This document shows positions 25,142-34,238 of a stretch of 64,000 nt of DNA, piece after piece (the first letter of the stretch is position 1; each line of letters begins with the position of its first letter). The notes under the pieces are model-generated. The model did no database searches. It was not told the DNA's origin and saw nothing but the letters and a program-made list of their open reading frames with translations. The position numbers were made by a program, and so were the translations under genes. The DNA is taken from positions 62,001 to 126,000 of the forward strand of contig CAVYUQ010000023.1 of assembly GCA_963771715.1 (NCBI GenBank). Direction: 5' to 3'. The stretch is from JACVRW01 sp963771715. GTDB taxonomy: Bacteria; Actinomycetota; Thermoleophilia; Solirubrobacterales; Thermoleophilaceae.

Positions 25142-28100
25142 GTGATCCTCGGGGTGGACGTCGGCGGCACCTTCACCGACGCCGCGCTGCTGACGGGCGA
25201 CCGGCTCGTCACCGGCAAGTCGCCCACCACCCCTGGCGATCAGTCCGAGGGCGTGATGAATGCCGTCCAGGAGGCGCTCTCCGCCGCCGGCGCCGCGCCG
25301 GGCGACGTGGAGCGCTTCGTGCACGGCATGACCGTCGGCACGAACGCCCTGCTCGAGGGCCGGGTGGCGCGCACGGCGCTGCTCGCCACCGAGGGCTTCA
25401 CGGACCTCGAGGAGCTCGGCCGTCAGGCGCGCCCGGAGCTGTACCGGCTGTGCGCCGGCCACCCTCCCCCTCTCGTGCCGGCGGAGCTGCGCGTGCCGGT
25501 GCCCGAGCGCGCCGGCCCGGACGGCGTGCTGCGCCCCCTCGACGAGGACGCGCTGCGCGCGCGGCTCGACGGAACCGAGGCGGAGGCGGCGGCCGTGTGC
25601 CTGCTCTGGGGCTTTCGCCACCCCGAGCACGAGCGGCGCGCCGCCGAGCTGCTCGAGGAGGCGCTGCCGGGGATCCACGTGTCCACCTCGCACGAGACCG
25701 CGGGCGTGTTCCGCGAATACGAACGCTGCGCGTCCACGATCGTGGACGCTGCGCTGTCGCCGCTCCTGCGCGGCTACCTCGAGCGACTGACGGAGCGCGC
25801 GCGGGAAGCCGGGCTCCCGGAGCCGGAGGTGATGCTCTCGAGCGGCGGCAGCGCGGATGCGGGCACGGCCGCGCGGCACGCGTCCTGGACGGTGCTCTCG
25901 GGACCGGCGGGAGGCGCGGTGGGAGCCGCGGCGATGGCGGGCGGCGATGCGGTCGGGCTGGACATGGGCGGTACCTCCTGCGACGTGTCGCTGATCGTGG
26001 GCGGCGCTGCCGCCGTTGGCACCGGCTGCGAGGTGGGCGGCCGCGCCCTCGCGCTGCCGATGGTGGACGTGCACACCGTGGGCGCGGGCGGCGGCTCGAT
26101 CGCGTGGCGCGACGCCGGCGGCGCCCTCCGTGTGGGGCCGCGCTCGGCGGGTGCCGACCCCGGTCCGGCCGCGTACGGACGCGGCGGCGAGGAGCCCACG
26201 GTGACCGACGCGAACCTGCTGCTGGGCCACCTGGACGAGGACTCGCCGCTCGCCGGCGGCGTGCGGCTCGACCGAGCCGCGGCCGAGCGCGCGGTCGCGC
26301 GTCTGGCGGAGGAGCTCGGGCTCGGGCTCGAGGACACGGCCGCCGGCATCGCCCGCGTGGCCAGCGCCGCGATGGCCCAGGCGGTGCGGGTCGTGACGGT
26401 GGAGCGCGGGATCGACCCGCGCGAGCTGGCGCTCGTGCCGTTCGGCGGCGCCGGGCCGCTGCACGCCGCGCAGATCGCCGACGAGCTCGGGATGCGGCGC
26501 GTGCTGGTGCCCGTGGCGAGCGGCGTGCTGTCCGCGTTCGGACTCGTGGTGGCCGAGCGGCGGCGTGACCTCGTGGAGAGCGTTCTGCTCAAGGGCGCCG
26601 ACGCGACCAGCGGGCAGGTGGCCGCCGTGGTGGAGCGGCTGGCGCGCCAGGGCCGGGAGGAGCTCGGCGCCCCGGACGCGGAGCTGCGCGCGACCTACGA
26701 CCTCCGCTACGAGGGCCAGGCCTTCGAGCTGCAGGTGCCGGGCGACCCCGAGCCGGACCTGGACGAGCTGCGTCAGGCATTCGACCGCGCGCACGAGGAG
26801 CGCTACGGCTACGTGGATCGGGATGCAGGCCTCGAGCTCGTGAGCGTTCGGGTGGCCGTGGCGATGCCGGGCGCGGAGCCGCGGCCGGCGGCCTGGGATG
26901 GCCTGCCCGGCGGCGCGGCCGAGGGCCCGGCGGTGGTGCCGCTGCCCGGATCCACGCTGGTTGTTCCGCAGGGCTGGCGCGCGCGGGCGCAGGACGACAT
27001 GGTGGTGATGGAGCGAAAGAAAGGCAATCCTCCGTCGCCGGCCAGCCGGCGACCTCGGACACGGCCGCTCGACCCGATCACGCTCCAGGTGATGCTGGGC
27101 AGCCTGCGCGCCGCCTGCGACGAGATGGGCGCCGTGCTCGTGCGCTCGGCCCACTCGGCCAACATCAAGGAGCGCCGCGACGCCTCCACGGCGCTGTTCG
27201 ACGCCGACGGCCAGATGGTGATGCAGGCGGAGCACATCCCGGTGCACCTCGGCGCGATGCCGTCCGCGGTGGCGGCGGTGCTCGACGAGGAACAGCGGCC
27301 CGGCGAGTCCTGGATCCTCAACGACCCCTACCGGGGCGGCACGCACCTGCCCGACATCACGGTGATCTCACCGCTCTTCCACGACGGCGAGCTGGCCGGC
27401 TTCGCCGCGAGCCGCGCGCACCACGCCGACGTGGGCGCCGAGGAGCCCGGCAGCATGCCGGCGCTGTCGCGCACGCTTGCCGACGAGGGCGTCGTGATCC
27501 CTCCCACCCGGCTCACCGACGAGGTCCTCCACGGGCTCGCCGGGCGCATGCGCAACCCGCGCCAGCGCGAGGCCGACCTTCGCGCTCAGCTCGCCGCCGG
27601 TCGCGCCGGCGGCGAGCGCGTGGCCGCGCTGATCGAGCGCTTCGGGATCGATACCGTCAGGGCCGGGATGCGCGAGACGCTCGACTACGCGGAGCGGCGC
27701 ACGCGCGCGCGCATCGCGGAGCTGGAGGACGGGGTGCGCGAGGCGCGCGATCTGCTCGAGGCCGCGGATGGCGACCTGCAGCTGCAGCTCCACGCCCGCG
27801 TTCGGGGGGACGCGATGGAGCTCGACTTCACGGGTTCGGCACCACAGCACGACGGCAACCTGAACTGTCCGCTGGCGGTGACGCTCTCGGCCTGCTACTT
27901 CGCGCTGCGCGTGCTCACCGATCCGGACGTGCCGCCCTGTGCGGGCGCCTACCGGCCGCTCACCGTGACCGCCCCCGAGGGCTCGCTGCTGAACGCCCGG
28001 CCTCCGGCTGCCGTGGCGGCGGGGAACGTGGAGACGTCGTCGCGGGTGGCCGACCTCGTGCTGAGCGCCTTCGGGCACGCCCTCGGTCAGGGCACGATGA

Positions 28101-28543
28101 ACAACGTGACGCTCGGGAACGAGCGCTTCACCTACTACGAGACGCTCGGCGGCGGCCAGGGTGCGTGCGCGGATGCCGACGGGCCGAGCGCCGTGCACGT
28201 GGCGATGTCGAACACGCTCAACACGCCGATCGAGGCGCTCGAGCTCGAGTTCCCGCTGCGCGCGGTCGAGTACTCGCTGCGGCGCGGGTCCGGCGGGGCC
28301 GGGCGCCATCGCGGCGGCGACGGCGTGGTGCGCGAGCTGGAGGCGCTCGACGAGATGCGCTACTCGCTCATCACCGAGCGGCGCCGCCACCCGCCGCCGG
28401 GCGCGGACGGCGGCGAGCCGGGCCGGCCTGGTAGGAACCTGCTGAACGGGGACGAGCTACCGCCCAAGACGTCGGGAACGCTCAGCCCCGGAGACAGGCT
28501 GCGAATCGAGACCCCCGGAGGTGGCGGACATGGCGAGCAATGA
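25142..28543 (+). CDS. fused hydantoinase A/B (5-oxoprolinase-like) protein
   Basis: A 1133-residue fusion of HyuA and HyuB. Residues ~1-600 are HyuA: VDVGGTFTDAALLTGDRLVT (ATP site), HGMTVGTNALLEG, VGLDMGGTSCDVSLI and DVHTVGAGGGSIAW. After a basic linker near residue 625, HyuB runs to the end: DPITLQVMLGSLRAACDEMG, WILNDPYRGGTHLPDITV, LNCPLAVTLSACYFALRVL, with a Gly-rich PGGGGHG tail. The family hydrolyses 5-oxoproline, hydantoins or carboxylates acetone/acetophenone; substrate unassigned. Actinobacteria commonly encode A and B separately, so the fusion resembles eukaryotic-type oxoprolinase. Confidence 0.9.
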   Translation: MILGVDVGGTFTDAALLTGDRLVTGKSPTTPGDQSEGVMNAVQEALSAAGAAPGDVERFVHGMTVGTNALLEGRVARTALLATEGFTDLEELGRQARPELYRLCAGHPPPLVPAELRVPVPERAGPDGVLRPLDEDALRARLDGTEAEAAAVCLLWGFRHPEHERRAAELLEEALPGIHVSTSHETAGVFREYERCASTIVDAALSPLLRGYLERLTERAREAGLPEPEVMLSSGGSADAGTAARHASWTVLSGPAGGAVGAAAMAGGDAVGLDMGGTSCDVSLIVGGAAAVGTGCEVGGRALALPMVDVHTVGAGGGSIAWRDAGGALRVGPRSAGADPGPAAYGRGGEEPTVTDANLLLGHLDEDSPLAGGVRLDRAAAERAVARLAEELGLGLEDTAAGIARVASAAMAQAVRVVTVERGIDPRELALVPFGGAGPLHAAQIADELGMRRVLVPVASGVLSAFGLVVAERRRDLVESVLLKGADATSGQVAAVVERLARQGREELGAPDAELRATYDLRYEGQAFELQVPGDPEPDLDELRQAFDRAHEERYGYVDRDAGLELVSVRVAVAMPGAEPRPAAWDGLPGGAAEGPAVVPLPGSTLVVPQGWRARAQDDMVVMERKKGNPPSPASRRPRTRPLDPITLQVMLGSLRAACDEMGAVLVRSAHSANIKERRDASTALFDADGQMVMQAEHIPVHLGAMPSAVAAVLDEEQRPGESWILNDPYRGGTHLPDITVISPLFHDGELAGFAASRAHHADVGAEEPGSMPALSRTLADEGVVIPPTRLTDEVLHGLAGRMRNPRQREADLRAQLAAGRAGGERVAALIERFGIDTVRAGMRETLDYAERRTRARIAELEDGVREARDLLEAADGDLQLQLHARVRGDAMELDFTGSAPQHDGNLNCPLAVTLSACYFALRVLTDPDVPPCAGAYRPLTVTAPEGSLLNARPPAAVAAGNVETSSRVADLVLSAFGHALGQGTMNNVTLGNERFTYYETLGGGQGACADADGPSAVHVAMSNTLNTPIEALELEFPLRAVEYSLRRGSGGAGRHRGGDGVVRELEALDEMRYSLITERRRHPPPGADGGEPGRPGRNLLNGDELPPKTSGTLSPGDRLRIETPGGGGHGEQ

Positions 28544-29414
28544 GGTCGGGCGAGTCGCCTTCTGCGGCCTCGGGATCATGGGCGGCCCGATGGCCGCGAA
28601 CCTCGCGCGGGCGGGCTTCGAGCTGTCCGTCTACACGCGCACGCGCGAGAAGGCCGAGCGCTTCGCGGCGGAGCACGGCGCCACGGCCGCGGCCACCCCG
28701 CGGGAGGCCGCCGAGGGCGCCTCCGTGGTGATCACGATGGTCCCGGACGCGCCGGAGGTCGAGGAGGTGCTGCTCGGCGAACAGGGCGCCGTCCACGGGC
28801 TCGGCGAGGGCGCGCTCGCGGTCGACATGTCCACGATCGCCCCAACCGCAGCCCGCGCCATCGGCGAGCGCCTGGCGGACGACGGCGTGGCCTTCCTCGA
28901 GGCGCCGGTGTCCGGCTCCCGCCCGAAGGCGGAGGACGGCACGCTCACGATCATGGTGGGCGGCGAGCGCGAGGCCTTCGAGCGCGCCCTCCCGCTGTTC
29001 GAGGCGATGGGCGAGCGGATCGTGCACGTGGGGCCCCAGGGCCACGCCCAGCTCGCGAAGCTGCTCACCAACACGATGGGCGCGGTGCACGCGGTGGCGC
29101 TCGCGGAGTCCGTGCTCGCGGCGGAGCGCGCCGGCCTCGACCCGGACGCCTTCCTCGAGGTGGCCGCGGGCAGCGCTGGGAACTCCACGGTGCTCGGCCT
29201 GAAGGGCCGTCCGATGTTCGATCGCGAGTTCAAGCCGCTCTTCAAGCTCGAGCACATGCTGAAGGACGTGCGCCACTGCCTCGACGAGGCGAAGGCGCTC
29301 GGCGTGGAGCTGCGCCTTGGCTCGCTGGTGGAGCCGCTCTATGCCCGCGCCGCGGACACGGGCCACGCCGAGGAGGACTTCGCCGCGGTGATCACAGCGC
29401 TCGAGCAGCGCTGA
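28530..29414 (+). CDS. NAD(P)-dependent beta-hydroxyacid dehydrogenase
   Basis: A 294-residue member of the 3-hydroxyisobutyrate / glyoxylate-succinic semialdehyde reductase family. The N-terminus VAFCGLGIMGGPMAANLARA is the Rossmann motif with the family GxGxMG. VSGSRPKAEDGTLTIMVGG is the substrate loop, and LLTNTMGAVHAVALAE carries the catalytic Lys position region (AKLLTN). The ATG at 28530 is chosen over a GTG at 28521 because GGAGGT lies 7 nt upstream. It starts inside the end of the hydantoinase/oxoprolinase gene, so the two are co-transcribed. Confidence 0.92.
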   Translation: MASNEVGRVAFCGLGIMGGPMAANLARAGFELSVYTRTREKAERFAAEHGATAAATPREAAEGASVVITMVPDAPEVEEVLLGEQGAVHGLGEGALAVDMSTIAPTAARAIGERLADDGVAFLEAPVSGSRPKAEDGTLTIMVGGEREAFERALPLFEAMGERIVHVGPQGHAQLAKLLTNTMGAVHAVALAESVLAAERAGLDPDAFLEVAAGSAGNSTVLGLKGRPMFDREFKPLFKLEHMLKDVRHCLDEAKALGVELRLGSLVEPLYARAADTGHAEEDFAAVITALEQR

Positions 29415-29923
29415 ACGCCTCCACCGCCTTCTCCCAGGCACGCCCCAGCTCGGCGTCGGGCGGGAAGCGGTCGGCCAGCTCGAGCACCACCATGCCGTGC
29501 GCGAAGGCCCAGACGGCGCGCGCGAGGTCGGGGTCTCCGGCCGCGCGCAGCACCGGCGCGGCGGCGCGCGCCTCGAGGCCCTCGGGCAGAAGGTCCCGCG
29601 GCAGCGGCCGGTCCGTCATCAGCCGGTAGAGCTCCGGGTTCTCGCGCGCGAAGCGGCGGTACGCGACGGCGATGTCCGCGAGCGTCGGGATCGGCGCCCT
29701 CCATCGCCTCGGCCCACATCCGCATTCCCTCCGCGATCAGCACGGCCTCGAGCGCGCGCTTGCTGGGGAAGTGCTTGTAGAGCGACGGCGGCTTGATGGC
29801 GAGCGCCTGCGCCACGCGCCCGAGCGTGAGCGCCTCCACGCCCTCGCGCGTGAGCAGCGTGCGGGCCACGCCCACGATCTCCTCCTGGCGCGGGCTGAGC
29901 GCGCCGGCCGCCGCCGTGCTCAC
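29392..29923 (-). pseudogene. TetR family transcriptional regulator, one frameshift
   Basis: About 176 residues. The N-terminal helix-turn-helix is complete (IVGVARTLLTREGVEALTLG, VAQALAIKPPSLYKHFPSKR). Near 29700 in a G run the frame shifts; the continuing frame gives IPTLADIAVAYRRFARENPE and the TetR_C-type ligand domain DLARAVWAFAHGMVVLELAD. The GTG start overlaps the SRPBCC stop (GTGA). Two tandem palindromes in the promoter of this two-gene operon are the likely binding sites, so it is probably autorepressing. A read error is more likely than gene death because the operator is intact. Confidence 0.85.
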
Positions 29924-30372
29924 GCGGCGGCCCTGGCCGACCCGGCCTCGGCGCGCGCCTTGAGGGCCGCGTTCATCTGCTCGAAGGCGGGCAGGGTGCG
30001 CGCGCGCAGCCCCTTCGCCAGCAGTGGCACGAGCACGCCCGTGAAGCGCTCCTCCTGCACCAGCCGGCTGCCGCCGGCGGTGGGCTCGATCGCGAAGCGA
30101 TGCTCGCCGTCGAACACGCCCGGAGCCACCAGACGGCCGCGCCAGCGGAGCTCGCGGCCAGGCTCGGCCTCCAGCACGGTGGGTCGGAAGCGCATGGCCC
30201 GCCCGCCCTCGGGATGCATCTTCACGTCGAGCCGCTCGCCGGTCGCGAGCTCCCCGTGCGCCTCGCGGATGAACGGGTTCCAGCTCGGATAGGCGGACAG
30301 GTCGCTGAGGACCGCCCAGACCGCTTCCGGTGTGGCGTCGATGTGGATGCTGGTCTTGAGCTGGAGGGCCAT
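29920..30372 (-). CDS. SRPBCC (START-like) family protein
   Basis: A 150-residue helix-grip protein: LKTSIHIDATPEAVWAVLSD, YPSWNPFIREAHGELATGER, then RLVQEERFTGVLVPLLAKGL. Such proteins bind hydrophobic ligands in the cytosol. The ATG at 30372 has AAGGAG 6 nt upstream. It is the first gene of a two-gene operon with a TetR regulator, so a role in handling the small molecule sensed by the regulator is reasonable inference. Confidence 0.9.
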   Translation of the reverse strand: MALQLKTSIHIDATPEAVWAVLSDLSAYPSWNPFIREAHGELATGERLDVKMHPEGGRAMRFRPTVLEAEPGRELRWRGRLVAPGVFDGEHRFAIEPTAGGSRLVQEERFTGVLVPLLAKGLRARTLPAFEQMNAALKARAEAGSARAAA

Positions 30373-30394
30373 TGAGAGCTCCTTCGTTACGGTG

Positions 30395-30432
30395 GCTAAT
30401 GGTATTAGCAAGAGTAGGCTAATGGTATTAGC
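30395..30432. promoter_or_regulatory. tandem TetR-type operators
   Basis: Two identical 15-bp palindromes GCTAATGGTATTAGC at 30395-30409 and 30418-30432, centres 23 bp apart (about two helical turns). One fills the spacer between -35 and -10; the other covers the start of the transcript. Exactly the layout of a TetR autorepressor. Confidence 0.85.
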
Positions 30433-30439
30433 TTGTCAA
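30411..30439 (-). promoter_or_regulatory. promoter of the SRPBCC-TetR operon
   Basis: TTGACA (30434-30439) and TACTCT (30411-30416) on the minus strand, separated by exactly 17 bp, 38 bp before the ATG. A consensus -35 is rare in this window. Confidence 0.85.
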
Positions 30440-30469
30440 GGGAACTTCCAAATGACCTCGCAATTTCCC

Positions 30470-30497
30470 TTGCAACCTGAGCCCTCGTTCGTAACAA
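30470..30497 (+). promoter_or_regulatory. promoter of the DUF1802 gene
   Basis: TTGCAA (30470-30475), 16-bp spacer, TAACAA (30492-30497). It lies downstream of two in-frame ATGs and so supports the later start at 30569. Confidence 0.5.
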
Positions 30498-30568
30498 TGG
30501 CCGCCCGCGTCCCGCCCCACGTTGTTGCCAGATGCCTCGACGCGGCGTTTTGGAGGTTTCTCTCGTCT

Positions 30569-31198
30569 ATGCCAGTTGCTTTCAAGGAATGGGCCGTAAC
30601 CGTGCGTGCGCTCGCCGAGGGCGAGCAGCTCCTCACCCTGCGTAAAGGCGGGATTCGCGAGGAGAACAAGCACTTCGAGATCGAGCACGACCGCTTCTTC
30701 CTCTACCCCACGTTCGACCACCAGCGAAACGACCTGATCCGCCAGTCGCACCTGCCTGAGCTCGCCCGCGCGCTCGAGGAGGGCGTCTGGCCCGACGACG
30801 AGCCGCCCGCCAGGGCGCTGCTCCAGGACGGCGGCATCGCGCAGCCGGAGCGGGTGCGAATCCGCGCCTGGGCCGAGGTCGCGGCCAGCTACCTGATCAC
30901 GGACCCGCGCGCCATCGACGCGCTGTCGCCGTACTACATCTGGACCACCGACTACGCGGAGAAGCGCCTGCACTGGAAGCGGCGCCACCCGCTGCACGTG
31001 ATGGTGCTGCGCACCTACCGCATCCCTCGGCCGGTGACCGTGAAGGTCCGGCCCGAGTACCACGGCTGCCGCTCGTGGCTCGAGCTCTACCGCGACCTCC
31101 CCTTCGAGGGCACGCCCGTGCTCTCGGACGAGGAGTTCGAGCGTGCCTCCGAGGAGATCGAAGCGATCGCCTCGGACGCGGTGCCGGTCCTGGCGTAG
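30569..31198 (+). CDS. DUF1802 family protein
   Basis: A 209-residue soluble protein. The N-terminus FKEWAVTVRALAEGEQLLTL followed by RKGGIREENKHFEIEHDRFF and LYPTFDHQ is the diagnostic DUF1802 block. The C-terminal half is rich in aromatic residues (YYIWTTDYAEKRLHWKRRHP). Function unknown; a nuclease-like or nucleotide-binding role has been suggested only by fold. The start MPVAFKEW at 30569 matches family starts and lies downstream of a visible promoter; longer in-frame starts would begin upstream of it. It stands alone and ends before a strong hairpin. Confidence 0.85.
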   Translation: MPVAFKEWAVTVRALAEGEQLLTLRKGGIREENKHFEIEHDRFFLYPTFDHQRNDLIRQSHLPELARALEEGVWPDDEPPARALLQDGGIAQPERVRIRAWAEVAASYLITDPRAIDALSPYYIWTTDYAEKRLHWKRRHPLHVMVLRTYRIPRPVTVKVRPEYHGCRSWLELYRDLPFEGTPVLSDEEFERASEEIEAIASDAVPVLA

Positions 31199-31223
31199 CG
31201 CGCGCCCCCACCGATGTGCCGTG

Positions 31224-31256
31224 CCCGGACGCCGCCCGGACGCCGCCCGGACGCCG
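31224..31256. repeat. three tandem copies of an 11-bp unit
   Basis: CCCGGACGCCG is repeated three times without spacers, followed by a partial copy, in the 217-bp gap between DUF1802 and the penicillin-acylase gene. Probably slippage-generated. No coding or promoter signal is associated. Confidence 0.7.
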
Positions 31257-31270
31257 CCCGGCCGCGGGCT

Positions 31271-31308
31271 GGGCGCTTTCCATTGCGAAATGGAAATGAA
31301 AAGCGCCC
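31271..31308. terminator. long hairpin, probable terminator of DUF1802
   Basis: GGGCGCTTT (31271-31279) pairs with AAAGCGCCC (31300-31308), with an inner CCATT/AATGG stem around a GCGA loop. There is no T-tract on either strand, but the stability and the position 73 bp after the DUF1802 stop favour a transcript end. Confidence 0.55.
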
Positions 31309-31401
31309 AACCCTTAGGCGCGCCCCGCCGCGACGCGCCCACCGGCGCGCGTGGCCGGGAACGCCGCCCGCCTAACCGGCGCACAGCGCGCACCGGGCGC
31401 G

Positions 31402-31407
31402 TATTTT
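31402..31407 (+). promoter_or_regulatory. -10 element of the penicillin-acylase gene
   Basis: TATTTT ends 8 nt before the ATG at 31416, suggesting a leaderless or nearly leaderless transcript and excluding longer in-frame starts. Confidence 0.5.
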
Positions 31408-31415
31408 GCTGCGCC

Positions 31416-34238
31416 ATGCGAGGCCTCGGGAGGCAGGGCACGCTGGCGCTTGCGGCCGCGTGCGCAATTGCGATCGGCGCTGCGGGCACGGCCCATGCTC
31501 AGCTGCCCGGGCTGCCTCAGCTGCCCGGGCTGCCGGGCCTGCCTGCCGACACCCCCGTCCAGCCGTACGGGACGAACGACGGCGGCGGCTTCTGGAACAT
31601 CCTGCCTCCGGGCCAGAACGGCCACGCGAACGCCGTCGACATCGCGACCTTCCTCGCCGCCTGCCCGCCGCCCAAGAGCAACTGCCCGGGCGCGCCGCGG
31701 CCGAAGCACTCCTCCAAGGAGCTTCAGATGTACGGCGACCTCGTCTACGCCTCCCCCGGGCTGAGCGCCGCCGACATCCCCAAGTACTACAAGGACGCCA
31801 CCTTCGGCGTGAAGCAGGACGAGGCGGAGCGCATCTACTCGCCGCCGGGCCGCGACGACGTGACGATCGTGCGCGACGGCAACTTCGGCGTCCCGCACAT
31901 CTACGGCAAGACGCGGGCGGGCACGATGTTCGGGCTCGGCTACGTCGGCGCCGAGGACCGCCTCTTCGTGATGGACGCGCTCCGCAACGCCGGGCGGGCA
32001 CAGCTGTCGGCGTTCGCCGGCGGCGCGGCCGGCAACCGCGGGCAGGACCACACGCAGTGGGAGCTGGCGCCCTACACCGAAGCCGATCTCCAGCGCCAGT
32101 TCGACCTCGGCGACGAGGTGTACGGCGCCGCCGGCGCGGCCCTCCAGGAGGACGTGACCAACTACGTGGCGGGCATCAACCGCTACATCACCGAGGCGCG
32201 CGTGAACCCGCTCAAGATGCCGGGCGAGTACGCCGCGATCGGAAAGCCCGGGCCGCAGGACTGGAAGGTCACGGACGTGATCGCCACCGCCAGCCTGATC
32301 GGCGGCATCTTCGGCAAGGGCGGCGGCCGCGAGCTGGACTCCGCGCTGCTGCTGCAGGACACGCAGACGCGCTTCGGTCGCAGGCGCGGCAAGCGCGTGT
32401 GGAAGGACCTCCGCACGGCCGAGGACCCCGAGGCGCCGGTCACGGTGAACCCCACGAAGCGCTTCCGCTACCGCGCCGAGCCGCGCAGGCTGCGGCGAGG
32501 CGGCGCTGCGCTGCCGGACCGCGGCAGCGTGCGAAAGCTGGACGTCGTGAAGGGCGGCGGCGCGAGCAGCGCCAGCCGCGAGGACACCGGCCTCGGCGGG
32601 CTGCTCTCGTTCCCGCGGCAGGGCTCGAACGCGCTGCTCGTCTCGGCGCGCGAGTCGCAGTCCGGCAAGCCGATCGCCGTCATGGGTCCGCAGACGGCCT
32701 ACTTCGCCCCTCAGCTGCTGCTCGACGTGGACGTGCACGGCCCGGGCATCGACGCCCGCGGGGCCACATTCGCGGGGGTGAGCCTCTACGTGCTGCTGGG
32801 CCACGGGCGCGACTACGCCTGGAGCGCCACCTCGGCGGGCCAGGACATCATCGACACCTTCGCGCTCCCGCTCTGCGAGCCGAACGGCTCCGCGCCCACG
32901 CTCGACTCGATGCACTACGTCTTCCGCGGCGAGTGCACTCCGATCGAGGTGCTCGAGAAGACCAACAGCTGGACCCCGAGCCCGGCCGACGACACGGCGC
33001 CCGGATCGGAGACGCTGCACGCCGAGCGCACGAAGCTCGGCCTGGTCACCGCCCGGGCGAACGTGAAGGGCAAGCCGGTGGTGTACACGAAGCTGCGCTC
33101 CACCTACTTCCACGAGGCCGACTCGGCGCTCGGCTTCGTCGAGCTGAACGACCCGAACAAGATCCGCGGGCCGCAGGACTTCCAGCGAGCGGCCTCCAAG
33201 ATCGGCTTCACGTTCAACTGGCTCTACATCGACCACTCGCACATCGGCTACTTCAACTCGGGGAACAACCCGGTCCGCACGTCGCGCACGAGCTCGCACT
33301 TCCCGGTGAACGGGCGCTTCGCGTGGCGCAACTGGAACCCGGACATGTGGAGCGCGAGCTACACGCCGTTCGCGGCCCACCCGCAGACGATCGACCAGTC
33401 GTACATCGTGAGCTGGAACAACAAGCAGGCACGCGGGTATCGCGCCTCGGACGACAACTTCTCGTACGGCTCGACGTACCGCTCGCAGTCGCTGTCCGAC
33501 CGCATCCGGAAGGGCACCCGTGGCGCGAGAAAGATGTCGCTCGTGCAGCTGATCGACGCGATGGAGGGCGCCGGGACGGTGGACCTGCGCGCGACCAAGG
33601 TGCTGCCCTGGGCGCTCAGGGTGGTCGGCAGGCCGCGCGACGCGAAGCTGCGCAACGCGGTCGCCGTGCTGAAGGCGTGGGTGCGCGCCGGCGGGCACCG
33701 GCTCGACCGCGACCGCAACGGCGTCTACGAGCACGCGGAGGCGGTCTCGATCCTCGACCGCTGGTGGTCGCGCTGGCTGCGGGTGGAGTTCAGGCCGGTG
33801 CTCGGGGCTGCGGCGTACAAGCGGCTCGGCACGATCCTGCGACCCGACGACGACCCAAACCTGGACGGCGAGCACCACGGCTCGGCGTACAACGGCGGCT
33901 GGTACCACTACGCGCAGAAGGACCTGCGCCGCGTGCTCGGCCGCAGGGTGCGCGGGCCGCTCTCACGGATCTACTGCGGCGGCTCCGCGCGGCGCCAGGG
34001 CAACCTGCGCCGCTGCCGCGCGCGCCTGCGCTCCTCCCTGAAGCGGGCCGTGGCGGCCGACCCGGCGGTCTTCTACAAGGACGAGATCTGCGAGGACTAC
34101 GAGATGCCGTCGAACCAGTGGTGCTACGACGCGGTCCGCCAGCGCCCGGTCGGAGCGATCAACCAGCCGCTGATCCACTGGATCAACCGCCCGACGTTCC
34201 AGCAGGTGATCGAGATCCAGAAGCAGGCCCCACGCTGA
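31416..34238 (+). CDS. secreted penicillin acylase family (Ntn) hydrolase
   Basis: A 940-residue exported amidase precursor. The signal peptide (residues 1-28) ends AHA before a Leu/Pro/Gly repeat region. The alpha-chain domain begins around VTIVRDGNFGVPHIYGKTRA. Autocleavage is expected before the nucleophile Ser in FPRQGSNALLVS (about residue 408), starting the beta chain; SLYVLLGHGRDYAWSATSAG and the FNWLYIDHSHIGYFNSGNNP block follow. Family members cleave penicillins, acyl-homoserine lactones or other N-acyl amides; substrate not predictable here. About 150 residues longer than typical, with extra Lys/Arg-rich and Cys-containing C-terminal segments. Its 3' end overlaps the convergent oxidase gene by 56 bp. 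Confidence 0.92.
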   Translation: MRGLGRQGTLALAAACAIAIGAAGTAHAQLPGLPQLPGLPGLPADTPVQPYGTNDGGGFWNILPPGQNGHANAVDIATFLAACPPPKSNCPGAPRPKHSSKELQMYGDLVYASPGLSAADIPKYYKDATFGVKQDEAERIYSPPGRDDVTIVRDGNFGVPHIYGKTRAGTMFGLGYVGAEDRLFVMDALRNAGRAQLSAFAGGAAGNRGQDHTQWELAPYTEADLQRQFDLGDEVYGAAGAALQEDVTNYVAGINRYITEARVNPLKMPGEYAAIGKPGPQDWKVTDVIATASLIGGIFGKGGGRELDSALLLQDTQTRFGRRRGKRVWKDLRTAEDPEAPVTVNPTKRFRYRAEPRRLRRGGAALPDRGSVRKLDVVKGGGASSASREDTGLGGLLSFPRQGSNALLVSARESQSGKPIAVMGPQTAYFAPQLLLDVDVHGPGIDARGATFAGVSLYVLLGHGRDYAWSATSAGQDIIDTFALPLCEPNGSAPTLDSMHYVFRGECTPIEVLEKTNSWTPSPADDTAPGSETLHAERTKLGLVTARANVKGKPVVYTKLRSTYFHEADSALGFVELNDPNKIRGPQDFQRAASKIGFTFNWLYIDHSHIGYFNSGNNPVRTSRTSSHFPVNGRFAWRNWNPDMWSASYTPFAAHPQTIDQSYIVSWNNKQARGYRASDDNFSYGSTYRSQSLSDRIRKGTRGARKMSLVQLIDAMEGAGTVDLRATKVLPWALRVVGRPRDAKLRNAVAVLKAWVRAGGHRLDRDRNGVYEHAEAVSILDRWWSRWLRVEFRPVLGAAAYKRLGTILRPDDDPNLDGEHHGSAYNGGWYHYAQKDLRRVLGRRVRGPLSRIYCGGSARRQGNLRRCRARLRSSLKRAVAADPAVFYKDEICEDYEMPSNQWCYDAVRQRPVGAINQPLIHWINRPTFQQVIEIQKQAPR

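Noticed and set aside
31224..31256. Tandem 11-bp repeats as a CRISPR-like array
   Set aside because: Units are contiguous without spacers and too short; simple tandem duplication.
31143..31415. Extended N-terminus of the penicillin acylase gene
   Set aside because: It would precede the -10 element and the tandem repeat, and a signal peptide starts at 31416.
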